A stretch of DNA of 64,000 nucleotides from Plastoroseomonas arctica (GTDB lineage Bacteria; Pseudomonadota; Alphaproteobacteria; Acetobacterales; Acetobacteraceae), in NCBI RefSeq assembly GCF_018128965.1, contig NZ_JAAEDH010000004.1, positions 1-64,000 on the forward strand. The letters run 5' to 3'. Position 1 is the first letter of the stretch, and every line of letters begins with the position of its first letter. Positions 34,596 through 42,941 of this stretch are shown one piece after another. The position numbers were made by a program, and so were the translations under genes. The notes below the pieces were generated by a model. That model made no database searches. It was not told the DNA's origin and worked only from the letters and a program-made list of their open reading frames with translations.

Positions 34596-35513
34596 ATGAC
34601 CGGCGGCCCCGCCTGGGACCGGGATGGGCGCGACTGGCCGAACCGCGCGCATAGCAGCTTTCCCTTCGCCGCGAACATGCGCTGGCACGTGCAGCGGATG
34701 GGGCGCGGACCGGTCGCGCTGCTGCTGCACGGGACGGGCGCGGCCACCCATTCCTGGCGGGGCCTGCTGCCCATCCTCGCCAAGGATTTCGACTCCATCG
34801 CGCCCGACCTGCCGGGCCATGGCTTTACGGCGACGCCCGCTGCGGATGGGCTGTCCCTGCCCGGGATGGCGCGGCGCATCGCCGCGCTGCTCGACGCGCT
34901 GCAGGCGCGTCCGAGCCTCATCATCGGCCATTCCGCCGGAGCCGCAATCGCGATGCGCATGGCGCTGGACGGACTCGCGCGCCCGGATGGCATCATCGCG
35001 ATCAACGGCGCCATGCTGCCGCTGGCCGGCATCGCAGGTTCTGTGTTTTCCCCGCTGGCGAAACTGCTGGCAGGCTTGCCCCTGGTGCCCTGGCTTGTAG
35101 CACTGCGCGCCGAGGATCGCGCCGTGGTGGAGCGGCTGCTGCGTGGCACCGGCTCCTCCATCGACCGCGCGGGCGTCGAATTCTACACGCGGCTGTTCAG
35201 CCGGCGCGGCCATGTCGCGGCAACCCTGGGCATGATGGCGGCCTGGGACCTCGGGCGCCTCGAGCGCGATTTGCCGAGCCTCGAGCTGCCCCTCGCGGTG
35301 ATCATCGGCGCCAATGACCGCACCGTGCCGGCGGCCGAGCAACGCCGGGTCGTCGCCCGGCTGCGCCACGCCGAATGCATCACCCTGCCAGGCCTCGGGC
35401 ACCTCGCGCATGAGGAAGCACCCGACGCCGTCGCCTCGGCGGTTTCAGGTCTGGGCTTCGTGCGATCGGCCCTGGTGCGTCACGCTGAATCTTCGCTAGT
35501 CTCGGAAGGATAA
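34596..35513 (+). CDS. bchO: BchO, alpha/beta-hydrolase associated with Mg chelation
   Basis: This 305-residue alpha/beta-hydrolase is placed after bchID as in other purple bacteria. The nucleophile elbow is GHSAG with Ser113, the oxyanion loop is LLLHGTGAATHSW near residue 42, and the late acid-histidine region GLGHLAHEEAPD is near the C-terminus. BchO is required for normal pigment but its substrate is not settled; a Mg-chelation or esterase role has been proposed. The ATG follows the bchD TGA directly. Confidence 0.92.
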   Translation: MTGGPAWDRDGRDWPNRAHSSFPFAANMRWHVQRMGRGPVALLLHGTGAATHSWRGLLPILAKDFDSIAPDLPGHGFTATPAADGLSLPGMARRIAALLDALQARPSLIIGHSAGAAIAMRMALDGLARPDGIIAINGAMLPLAGIAGSVFSPLAKLLAGLPLVPWLVALRAEDRAVVERLLRGTGSSIDRAGVEFYTRLFSRRGHVAATLGMMAAWDLGRLERDLPSLELPLAVIIGANDRTVPAAEQRRVVARLRHAECITLPGLGHLAHEEAPDAVASAVSGLGFVRSALVRHAESSLVSEG

Positions 35514-35521
35514 CGGCCCGG

Positions 35522-36538
35522 ATGCAACCGATGCGCCTGACGTCCAACGAAGCCTCCGACATCGCGGCCTGCCGCGAATTGCTCCGCGCCGGCTCGAAAA
35601 GCTTCCACGCCGCCTCGCTCCTCCTGCCCCGCGCCGTGCGCGAGCCCGCCACCGCACTGTATGCCTTCTGCCGCATCGCCGATGACGCGGTCGACCTGGT
35701 TGATGCCAAACACGCCGCGCTGGCGCGGCTCGCGCATCGGCTGGACCGCGTCTATGCCGGCGCGCCGCTGCCGATGCCGGCCGATCGCGCCTTCGCCCGC
35801 GTCGTCGCGGCGCACGCCATTCCCCGCGCCCTGCCCGAGGCCTTGCTCGAGGGGTTGCTCTGGGATGCCGAGGTGCGACGCTATGCGACGATCGCCGATG
35901 TCGAGGCCTATGGCGCGCGCGTCGCGGGCGCGGTCGGGGCCATGATGTCGCTTGTCATGGGCGTGCGCGATCCGGTCGCCATGGCCCGCGCGACCGATCT
36001 TGGCATCGCCATGCAGCTGACGAACATCGCGCGCGACGTGGGCGAGGATGCGCGCGCGGGCCGGCTCTATCTACCGCTGGCGTGGCTACGCGAGGCTGAT
36101 ATTGACCCCGATGCCTTCCTCCGTGCGCCTGTGTTCAGCCCTGCCATCGCCTCCGTCACCCACCGCCTGCTGCTGCGCGCCGAGGATCTCTACCTGCGTG
36201 GCGGCACCGGCTTGGCCCTGCTGCCGCGCGGCTGCCGGCCCGCTATTGGCGCGGCGCGCCGAATCTACGCCGCCATCGGGGCCAAGGTCGCGGCCCATGG
36301 CTATGACAGTGTCAGCCGACGCGCTGTGGTGCCGCGCGGCGAGAAGCTGCGACTGATCGGCGCCAGCCTTGTCGCGGCGGCGCTGCCTTCGCCGCCGGCC
36401 GATCGTTCGCCGGCGCTGGAGGCCAATCGCCATTTGGTCGAGGCGATTCCCTATGCGTGGCAACGCCCGCAGGGGATCTCGGCACGCATCGGCTGGATGA
36501 TGGATATCTTCGCGCGCATCGAACAGCCGCGCGCCTGA
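35522..36538 (+). CDS. crtB: Phytoene/squalene synthase family protein (CrtB-like)
   Basis: This 338-residue trans-isoprenyl diphosphate synthase of the phytoene/squalene family would join two geranylgeranyl diphosphates to phytoene, the first carotenoid. Both aspartate-rich metal sites are intact: AFCRIADDAVD (48-58) and NIARDVGEDARAGRLYLP (168-185). Its place at the end of the bch operon, eight bases after bchO, supports phytoene over squalene or hopanoid use. No crtI, crtC, crtD or crtF lies nearby. The start at 35522 could also be the in-frame ATG at 35531. A perfect hairpin follows the stop. Confidence 0.88.
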   Translation: MQPMRLTSNEASDIAACRELLRAGSKSFHAASLLLPRAVREPATALYAFCRIADDAVDLVDAKHAALARLAHRLDRVYAGAPLPMPADRAFARVVAAHAIPRALPEALLEGLLWDAEVRRYATIADVEAYGARVAGAVGAMMSLVMGVRDPVAMARATDLGIAMQLTNIARDVGEDARAGRLYLPLAWLREADIDPDAFLRAPVFSPAIASVTHRLLLRAEDLYLRGGTGLALLPRGCRPAIGAARRIYAAIGAKVAAHGYDSVSRRAVVPRGEKLRLIGASLVAAALPSPPADRSPALEANRHLVEAIPYAWQRPQGISARIGWMMDIFARIEQPRA

Positions 36539-36541
36539 GGC

Positions 36542-36564
36542 CCGGGAGGGCACCGCCCTCCCGG
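36542..36564. terminator. Perfect 10-bp hairpin ending the photosynthesis operon
   Basis: CCGGGAGGGC (36542-36551) pairs fully with GCCCTCCCGG (36555-36564) around ACC. It sits just after the crtB stop and before the convergent binding-protein gene. It lacks a T-run but is a strong candidate end for the operon. Confidence 0.65.
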
Positions 36565-36577
36565 CGCTCTGGTGAGG

Positions 36578-37612
36578 TCAGCGCATCGGCAGCGCGTAGA
36601 GCAGACCGCCCTGGTTCCAGAGCCGGTTCGGACCACGCGGCAGCGCGACCGCAGTGCTCTCGCCCATGGTCCGCTCATACAGCTCGCCGTAATTGCCGAT
36701 TGCGCGCACGACGTTGAAGGCCCAGGCCGTGTCAAGCTTTAGCGCCTGGCCGAGTTCCGGCGTCACGCCGAGGAAGCGGCGCACATTCGCGTTCACGCTG
36801 GTGCGGCGCATCTCTTCCGCATTGGCCCGCGTGATCCCGAGCTCTTCGGCCTCGATGATCGAGGTGGTGAACCAGCGCACCACGTCGTGCCACTGGTCGT
36901 CGCCGCGGCGGATGTAGGCGGCGTAGGGCTCCTTCGAGAAGCGCTCCGGCAGGATGGTCCACTGCGCTGGGTTAGGCATGGTGGAGCGCACGCCGGCGAG
37001 TTGGGAGGCATCGGTGCCAAAACTGTCGCAGCGCCCGGCAGCGAGGGCGGCAGCCGCCTGGTCCGTGCGCTCGAAGACCACCGGCGAAAAGGGCGTATTG
37101 ATCGAGCGGAAGTAGTCGGCCGTCACCTGCTCGTTCGTCGTGCCCTGGATCAGGCAGACGGTGGCGCCGCGCATGTCGGCCACACGCTGCACATTCGCGT
37201 CGGCGCGGACGATGAAGCCGTGCCCGTCATAGAAATAGGTCGTCACGTGGCGCAGGCCGAGCGTGGTGTCGCGCAGCAGCGTCTGGGTCGAGGTGCGGAA
37301 GAGCACGTCGATCTCTCCGGCGCCGAGCGCGGTGAAGCGCGTCGAGGAGGAGAGCGGGATGAACCGCACCTTGTTCACATCATTGAAGATTGCGACGGCG
37401 AGGCCGCGGCAGAGATCGACGTCAAACCCTTGCCAGACGCCGCGGCTGTCGGGCAGGGCGAAGCCGGCGACGCCGGTATTGATCCCGCAATTGAGCTGGC
37501 CGCGCGCCCGGATCGCGTCCAGCGTCGGGCTGGCCGACCCCTGCGCGAGGGCCGCAGCCGCGACCATCGTCCAGGCCACGGCGAGTGCAGCGACAAAACC
37601 CCGTTTCCGCAT
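36578..37612 (-). CDS. Amino acid ABC transporter periplasmic binding protein (AapJ-like)
   Basis: This 344-residue secreted protein resembles general L-amino acid binding proteins (AapJ/BztA type). It has a signal peptide MRKRGFVAALAVAWTMVAAAALA cleaved near residue 23, then TLDAIRARGQLNCGINTGVAGF, with the Cys typical of the group, and QGFDVDLCRGLAVAIF near 74. The ATG at 37612 gives a proper signal peptide; longer frames do not. No permease or ATPase gene lies beside it, so it is an orphan that must use components encoded elsewhere or serve as a sensor. Confidence 0.86.
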   Translation of the reverse strand: MRKRGFVAALAVAWTMVAAAALAQGSASPTLDAIRARGQLNCGINTGVAGFALPDSRGVWQGFDVDLCRGLAVAIFNDVNKVRFIPLSSSTRFTALGAGEIDVLFRTSTQTLLRDTTLGLRHVTTYFYDGHGFIVRADANVQRVADMRGATVCLIQGTTNEQVTADYFRSINTPFSPVVFERTDQAAAALAAGRCDSFGTDASQLAGVRSTMPNPAQWTILPERFSKEPYAAYIRRGDDQWHDVVRWFTTSIIEAEELGITRANAEEMRRTSVNANVRRFLGVTPELGQALKLDTAWAFNVVRAIGNYGELYERTMGESTAVALPRGPNRLWNQGGLLYALPMR

Positions 37613-37676
37613 GCAGAAAATTCCCCTCAGGTATGATGCGGACGCATGCTTCCCCGGGCATGACGGGGATGTCAAC

Positions 37677-38627
37677 TCAGCGCTGGGACCAGGGCGTCTT
37701 GGCCCACAGCTCCTGGTACCGGGTGCGGGTCGTCGCCAGGCGCTGGAACCAGGCCACGCCTTCCTCGAAGGCGGGCTCGGTGAAGCGGCTGCGCATCACG
37801 CGCACGAACTCCGGATCCCGGACGATGTCGGCGGCAGCTTCGCGCAATTTCTGGATGATCGCGGGCGGCGTCGCGGCCGGTACGACAATGCCACGTTCGG
37901 AGGCCATCTCCACCGGGATGCCGAGTTCCCGCAGGGTCGGCACGTCCGGGCGGAATTCGCTGCGCGTCGCACCCGCCTGCGCCAGCATGCGCATCCCCTC
38001 CGGCGCGGCCGTCACCGGGCCGAGGTTCAGCCCCATGGCATCGACCTGACGTCCGAGGATGGCGGTGCGCAGCTGCGGGTCGCCCTGGAAGACCACGTGG
38101 ACAAAGCGCGCCCCGGTCGCTTCGCCGATAAGCACCATTTCCAGGTGGTCATCGGTGCCGACACCGGGTGAGGCGAAGGTGATGGTGTCGGGCGCGGCCT
38201 TCGCGGCGTCGATGAGGTCCTGCAAGGTGCGGAAGCGGCTCTGCTCATGCACCGTCACCGCGCAGGGATCGGTGACCAGATTCCCGATGCCGACGAAATC
38301 CTCCATGCGGAACTGCGCCTGGCGCTCGATCGGCACAGTGAGAAAGCCGGGCATGTTGGTGGTGGCGATGGAGTGCCCGTCGGGCCGCGAGCGCGCCACG
38401 GCGCCGAGTGCCACTTCGCCGCCGGCACCGGGCCGGTTGACCACGACCACGCTGCCGCCGATCCGCGGCTCCAGCAGCCGGGCGAAGAGCCGCGCGTCGA
38501 GGTCGGTCGCACCCCCGGCGACGAAGCCCACGACGATCTCGACGGGCCGGTCCGGCCAGCGCGGCGTCTGCGCAAGGGCGGGTGCGGCCAGAAGCGCGCC
38601 GCCGGCAAGAATGGTCCTGCGCTTCAT
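37677..38627 (-). CDS. Bug/TctC family tripartite tricarboxylate-type binding protein
   Basis: This 316-residue periplasmic protein has a signal peptide (MKRRTILAGGALLAAPALA) and then PDRPVEIVVGFVAGGATDLDARL, the usual opening of the Bug family. Such proteins bind small carboxylates or related molecules. No tctA or tctB membrane genes are next to it. It overlaps the upstream epimerase gene by ATGA, so the two are co-translated. The ligand cannot be predicted. Confidence 0.86.
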   Translation of the reverse strand: MKRRTILAGGALLAAPALAQTPRWPDRPVEIVVGFVAGGATDLDARLFARLLEPRIGGSVVVVNRPGAGGEVALGAVARSRPDGHSIATTNMPGFLTVPIERQAQFRMEDFVGIGNLVTDPCAVTVHEQSRFRTLQDLIDAAKAAPDTITFASPGVGTDDHLEMVLIGEATGARFVHVVFQGDPQLRTAILGRQVDAMGLNLGPVTAAPEGMRMLAQAGATRSEFRPDVPTLRELGIPVEMASERGIVVPAATPPAIIQKLREAAADIVRDPEFVRVMRSRFTEPAFEEGVAWFQRLATTRTRYQELWAKTPWSQR

Positions 38628-39634
38628 GACGTCTTCCCCTCGTTCGATTCTTTCCACGCGATCAGCCGCGCGAGCCCTTCCTCCATCTCGACCAGTGGCT
38701 TCCAGCCGATCGCGCGGTGGGCTTCCTCATGCGCGATACGGAAGGCGCCGCCCGAGGTCAGGCGCACCTGCCCCGGCGTGTCGCCGACGAATTCCGGCGC
38801 GATGTCGCTGCCCGCGAGGCGCGTCACCATGCGCACGAGGTCCAGCGTCGTCACCGGGCGCGGGCCGGAGGTGTTCACCGCGACATCCGTCGCGGCACTT
38901 TCGAACGCCATGCGATTGGCGCGCGCGAGGTCCCCGACGTACACAAAGTGCTTCGTCTCGCTGCCGTCGCCAAAGACGCGCGGTGCCTCGCCACGCTTCA
39001 CCCGGTCATAGGTCTCGATGATGTAGAGCGCGTTGGCCGCGCGGTAGTGCTGCCGCTCGCCATAGACGGTGGAGTAGCGCAGCACGACGTAGTCTAGCCC
39101 ATGCTTGCGCTTGTAGTGCCGGCACAGCTGCTCGCCGATGATTTTTGAGGCGCCATAGAGTATGGCGGCCGGCGGCGCGCCCTCGGAATGGAAGGGCGTA
39201 TTCTCCACCAGCTCGCCCGAGACGCCCGGTCCATAGCCATAGACCGCGTTGGAAGACGCGAAGACCACCTTGCGCAGCCCAGTGGCCCGAGCCGCCTCCA
39301 GCGCGTTCTGCACGCCTCGGATGTTGACATCGAGGCCGCCCCAGGCGTCGCGATCCATGTTCAGCGTCATGTAGGCAGCGAGCAGCAGCGCGCCATCCGC
39401 GCCCTTCATCGCATCGAGCAGGTCGGGCATCCGCATCACATCGCCGCGGACCAGTCGCAGGCGTGGATGGTCCTTCAGGTGCGCGATCGCGGCATCCGAG
39501 CCGAGCGAGAAATTGTCGAAGACCGTCACCTCGGCCGCACCGGCATCGAGCAATTCGGCCGCGGTTGCCGAGCCCACCAGCGACGCGCCACCCACGATGA
39601 CGAAGCGTCCGCCGGCAATCGGAATGGTTGCCAT
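38624..39634 (-). CDS. NAD-dependent epimerase/dehydratase (extended SDR)
   Basis: This 336-residue Rossmann protein is of the nucleotide-sugar epimerase type. It has IVGGASLVGSATAAELLD at the N-terminus for NAD binding, VFASSNAVYGYG near residue 122, and the catalytic YGASK near 149-153. The ATG at 39634 follows GGGAGG by seven bases. Its coupling to a Bug binding protein suggests catabolic rather than cell-wall duty: family members such as uronate dehydrogenase or sugar-acid epimerases occur beside TctC genes. The substrate remains unknown. Confidence 0.82.
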   Translation of the reverse strand: MATIPIAGGRFVIVGGASLVGSATAAELLDAGAAEVTVFDNFSLGSDAAIAHLKDHPRLRLVRGDVMRMPDLLDAMKGADGALLLAAYMTLNMDRDAWGGLDVNIRGVQNALEAARATGLRKVVFASSNAVYGYGPGVSGELVENTPFHSEGAPPAAILYGASKIIGEQLCRHYKRKHGLDYVVLRYSTVYGERQHYRAANALYIIETYDRVKRGEAPRVFGDGSETKHFVYVGDLARANRMAFESAATDVAVNTSGPRPVTTLDLVRMVTRLAGSDIAPEFVGDTPGQVRLTSGGAFRIAHEEAHRAIGWKPLVEMEEGLARLIAWKESNEGKTS

Positions 39635-39691
39635 GCCACGTCCTCCCATTTAGTTGCCGCCATGGAAGCGCGGAACGCCGCCGGACGCTAG

Positions 39692-40699
39692 TCAGGTCGC
39701 GTCCTCCGGATCGTCCTCGACGTAGAGCGTCTCCACCAGGATCATGAGGACCACCATCATCGGCGTCGCGAGCAGAATCCCCAAGGCGCCGAAGAGCAGA
39801 CCGAAGATCACCACCGCCATCAGGCCAAGCACGGGGGGCAGCGCCACCGCCCAGCGCTGGATGAACGGCGTGATCACATAGCCTTCGAGCTGCTGCACCA
39901 CGAGGCACAGAATGCCGACGTAGAGCGCCCGGCTCGGGCTGTCGGTGAAGGCGAACAGGACGGCAAGGCAGGTGAAGGCGAGCGGCCCGAAGAACGGCAC
40001 GAAGGTCAACACCCCCGCCAGGACACCGAGCGCCAGGGCCAACGGCGCGCCGACCAAGAGCAGGCCGATCGTGGTCAGGGTGCCGACGGCCAGCATGGAC
40101 AGCATCTGCCCGAGCAGCCATTTCTCGAGGCCTTGGCCGGACGCCTTCAACGCCTTGGCTACGCGCCCACGCAGGTCGTTCGGCACCAGCTTGAGGAAAC
40201 CCTGGAAGTAGAATGAGGGCGATCCGGCAAGGTAGAGGCCGAGGATCACGATCAGCGCGACATTGAGCAGCCCGCCGGTTGCGAGCGAGGCATAGGAAGC
40301 CACGCTTTCCCAGGGCACGCCGCCTTTGGCAAGGTCCCAGATCTCGGCGAGCGACATGCCGAGGGACGAGTCGGTCTGCAGCCAACGGCTGGCCGCCTCG
40401 ATGGCCTGCGGCAGGGTTGTGCGCAACGCGCCGATCTGCTGCGCGACCTGCGGGCCGAGCAGCAGGCTCAGCAGCACCAGCGCGGCAAGCAGCCCGAAGA
40501 CGACGACGGTGAGGGCGAGGGTGTGCGAGAGGCCGGTGCGCCGCATCAAGGCGACCGCCATCGCGTTCAGCGCCGTTGAAATGACAACGCCTCCGAAGAC
40601 CATGATGGCGACATCCTTGAGATACCAGGCAAGGATGAAGAGGGAGGCGATGGCACCGAAGGCCAGGGCGCGACGCTGAAACTGGTCCAGATGGGCCAT
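39692..40699 (-). CDS. AI-2E family transporter
   Basis: This 335-residue membrane protein belongs to the large AI-2E (PerM/TqsA-like) family, with about eight hydrophobic helices and the conserved C-terminal GYVITPFIQRWAVALPPVLG and LFGALGILLATPMMVVL stretches. Only a few members are tied to autoinducer-2 export; others act as Na+/H+ or unknown exporters. The ATG at 40699 (MAHLDQFQRR) is preferred over an upstream frame that adds a non-conserved leader. The gene stands alone and is divergent from the CoA-transferase gene. Confidence 0.85.
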   Translation of the reverse strand: MAHLDQFQRRALAFGAIASLFILAWYLKDVAIMVFGGVVISTALNAMAVALMRRTGLSHTLALTVVVFGLLAALVLLSLLLGPQVAQQIGALRTTLPQAIEAASRWLQTDSSLGMSLAEIWDLAKGGVPWESVASYASLATGGLLNVALIVILGLYLAGSPSFYFQGFLKLVPNDLRGRVAKALKASGQGLEKWLLGQMLSMLAVGTLTTIGLLLVGAPLALALGVLAGVLTFVPFFGPLAFTCLAVLFAFTDSPSRALYVGILCLVVQQLEGYVITPFIQRWAVALPPVLGLMAVVIFGLLFGALGILLATPMMVVLMILVETLYVEDDPEDAT

Positions 40700-40865
40700 G
40701 CTCGGTCCTTCCGATAATGGCCAGGGATCCGCCTGGGACGGGCTGCAACGGTAACGGAACAAGCGCGCGGGGGTTGCCCGTCAGGCGGCATCGTGCCGCG
40801 GCAGCCTGCCGCTTGTGGCTGAGGAGACTTCCGGCCAGCATGGCCAGCGCAGAAGGAAACCAGGC

Positions 40866-42242
40866 ATGGATGCGTTGCGCGCACTGTGGTCGGCGGCCGG
40901 GCTGCCGGAGGCGGCACTCCGCCACGTGACGCTGAGCGGCGCGGACCCGGTTCTGCCCTCCGGCTTCGCGGTCGGCACCGCGGCGCAGGCGAGCATCGCC
41001 GCCTGCACGCTGGCGGCGGCCCATATCCACGCGGCGCGCGGCGGACCAATGCAACATGCCAGCATCGACATGCGCCACGCCGCTGTCGAGTTCCGGTCCG
41101 AGCGGCACCTGCGCGTCGATGGCGCGCCGGCGTCGGAGCTCTGGGACCCGCTCGCCGGCCTCTACCCCTGCGCGGACGGCTTCGTGCGGCTGCACACCAA
41201 TTTTCCGCATCACCGCGCCGGCGTCCTGCACATCCTCGGCTGCGAGTCGACGCGCGATGCGGTGGCGCGCACGCTGCTCGACTGGGGCGCGGGAGCCTTC
41301 GAGACCGCCGCCGCCGAAGCGGGCATCGTGGGTGCCGCCGCGCGCCGCTTCGACGCGTGGGATGCGCATCCGCAGGGCATCGCCCTCGCGCCGCAGCCAC
41401 CCTTCACGCTGGAGCGCATCGGCGATGCGCCGCCCACGCCGCTGCCGCCGCTGGACAGTCGCCCGCTTGCCGGGCTGCGCGTGCTGGACCTCACGCGCGT
41501 CATCGCGGGACCCGTCGCGGCGCGCACCCTGGCCGCGCATGGTGCGGAGGTGCTGCACATCGCCGCGCCGCATCTGCCGAGCATGGGGCCCCTGGTGCTC
41601 GACACCGGGCGGGGCAAGCGCAGCGCCTTCCTCGATCTGCGCGACGCCGATGCCCGCGCGCGGCTCGAGGGGCTCGCGCGTGGTACGGACATCTTCCTGC
41701 AGGGATACCGGCCGGGCGGCATCGCCGCGTTGGGCTTCGCGCCCGAACGGCTCGCGAGCCTGAGGCCCGGGATCATCGCGCTCTCTCTGAGCGCCTATGG
41801 CCATCTTGGCCCGTGGTCGCAGCGGCGCGGCTTCGACAGCCTCACCCAGACGGCGACCGGCATCAACTGGCGCGAGGCGGAGTGCTTCGGGGAAGCTGTG
41901 CCGCGCGCCCTGCCGTGCCAGGTGCTCGACCACGCCTCAGGTTATTTCCTCGCCTTCGGTGCCATGGCGGCGCTGGCGCGGCGGGCGGAGGAAGGCGGCT
42001 CCTGGCTGGTGCGCGTCTCACTCGCCGCCACAGGGCGATGGCTGCGCAGCCTCGGCGAGGTGCCGGGCGGGCCAGCGGCGCCCGATCCGAAGCAAGCGGA
42101 CATTGCCGACCTGCTCTACGACAGTGACAGCGGCTTCAGGCGGCTCACCACCATCCGCCACGCTGGCATCCTGGACGCCACGCCCGCGCATTGGGCGCTG
42201 CCGTCAATGCCGCTGGGCAGCCACCCGGCGGCATGGGCCTGA
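40866..42242 (+). CDS. Family III (CaiB/BaiF-type) CoA-transferase
   Basis: This 458-residue protein is of the formyl-CoA transferase/CaiB superfamily. The N-terminal 200 residues are a diverged CoA-transferase-like half; the second half begins LAGLRVLDLTRVIAGPVAART near residue 208, followed by LVLDTGRGKRSAFLDLRD near 240 and IIALSLSAYGHLGPWSQRRG near 302. AAGGAAA upstream supports the ATG at 40866. The product resembles a tandem or fused arrangement, longer than the usual 380-400 residues. The substrate acid is unknown, and there is no partner gene in the same operon. Confidence 0.78.
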   Translation: MDALRALWSAAGLPEAALRHVTLSGADPVLPSGFAVGTAAQASIAACTLAAAHIHAARGGPMQHASIDMRHAAVEFRSERHLRVDGAPASELWDPLAGLYPCADGFVRLHTNFPHHRAGVLHILGCESTRDAVARTLLDWGAGAFETAAAEAGIVGAAARRFDAWDAHPQGIALAPQPPFTLERIGDAPPTPLPPLDSRPLAGLRVLDLTRVIAGPVAARTLAAHGAEVLHIAAPHLPSMGPLVLDTGRGKRSAFLDLRDADARARLEGLARGTDIFLQGYRPGGIAALGFAPERLASLRPGIIALSLSAYGHLGPWSQRRGFDSLTQTATGINWREAECFGEAVPRALPCQVLDHASGYFLAFGAMAALARRAEEGGSWLVRVSLAATGRWLRSLGEVPGGPAAPDPKQADIADLLYDSDSGFRRLTTIRHAGILDATPAHWALPSMPLGSHPAAWA

Positions 42243-42512
42243 TCACATGCCGAGCGCGCGGCGATAAAGGTCGAGCAGCGTCTCCTGCTCCTCCACATCC
42301 GCGGGCTCCTGCTTGCGGATACGGATGACCTGGCGCAGCACCTTCACGTCGAAGCCGGCGCTCTTCGCCTCGGCATAGATGTCCTTGATGTCGTCGCCGA
42401 GCGACTTGCGCTCCTCCTCCAGCCGCTCGATGCGCTCGATGATCGAGCGCAGCCGATCGGCCGCGATGCCGCCCACCTCGGTGGCTTCATTTGTCTCGGC
42501 GGCTTTGGCCAT
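42243..42512 (-). CDS. DUF2312 (UPF0335) family protein
   Basis: This is an 89-residue helical protein of the alphaproteobacterial UPF0335 family, probably a small coiled coil. The diagnostic run is DRLRSIIERIERLEEERKSL near residue 20, then IKDIYAEAKSAGFDVKVLRQ. The function is unknown. The ATG at 42512 (MAKAAETNE) was chosen. Its stop codon abuts the convergent CoA-transferase stop. Confidence 0.88.
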   Translation of the reverse strand: MAKAAETNEATEVGGIAADRLRSIIERIERLEEERKSLGDDIKDIYAEAKSAGFDVKVLRQVIRIRKQEPADVEEQETLLDLYRRALGM

Positions 42513-42566
42513 CACCAGCACTCCTACACGCGAAGGCGCCGGGTCTAGCCCGTGTGGGCCCGCACC

Positions 42567-42863
42567 TCAATGTCCGGCGTTGTTTTGCGCGAAGGCGGCC
42601 TTCTGCTCCGCCGTGGCTTCCTTCTGGTGCAGCGCCTGCCATTCCTTGTACGGCATGCCGTAGACCACCTCGCGCGCCTCGGGGTCGGTCATCGCCAGGC
42701 CCTGCTCGGCCGCGGCCTCGCGATACCAGCGCGAGAGGCAGTTCCGGCAGAAGCCAGCAAGGTTCATCATGTCGATGTTCTGCGCATCGGGTCGGCTGCG
42801 CAGATGCTCCACCAGGCGCCTGAAGGCGGCCGCCTCCAGCTCGATTCGGGTCGCGTCATCCAT
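42567..42863 (-). CDS. DUF1244 family protein
   Basis: This 98-residue conserved protein of unknown function matches the DUF1244 family common in alpha- and gammaproteobacteria. A characteristic stretch is MMNLAGFCRNCLSRWYREAA around residue 32, with a CxxC pair, followed by YGMPYKEWQALHQKEAT. The start at 42863 (MDDATRIELE) is the first sensible ATG. It lies 54 bp upstream of the DUF2312 gene on the same strand, so they may be co-transcribed. Confidence 0.87.
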   Translation of the reverse strand: MDDATRIELEAAAFRRLVEHLRSRPDAQNIDMMNLAGFCRNCLSRWYREAAAEQGLAMTDPEAREVVYGMPYKEWQALHQKEATAEQKAAFAQNNAGH

Positions 42864-42941
42864 CGCGGGATCTCCTTCTGTCCTCCCCCATGTGGTCGCT
42901 GCGGGCCGCTTCCGCCATACTCCGCCGCAGGGAGACCGCGC

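Noticed and set aside
39006-41933. A 975-codon minus-strand open frame across parts of the epimerase, AI-2E and CoA-transferase genes.
   Set aside because: It crosses three well-supported genes in the wrong frame or strand and shows only compositional bias (Arg, Ala, Gly).
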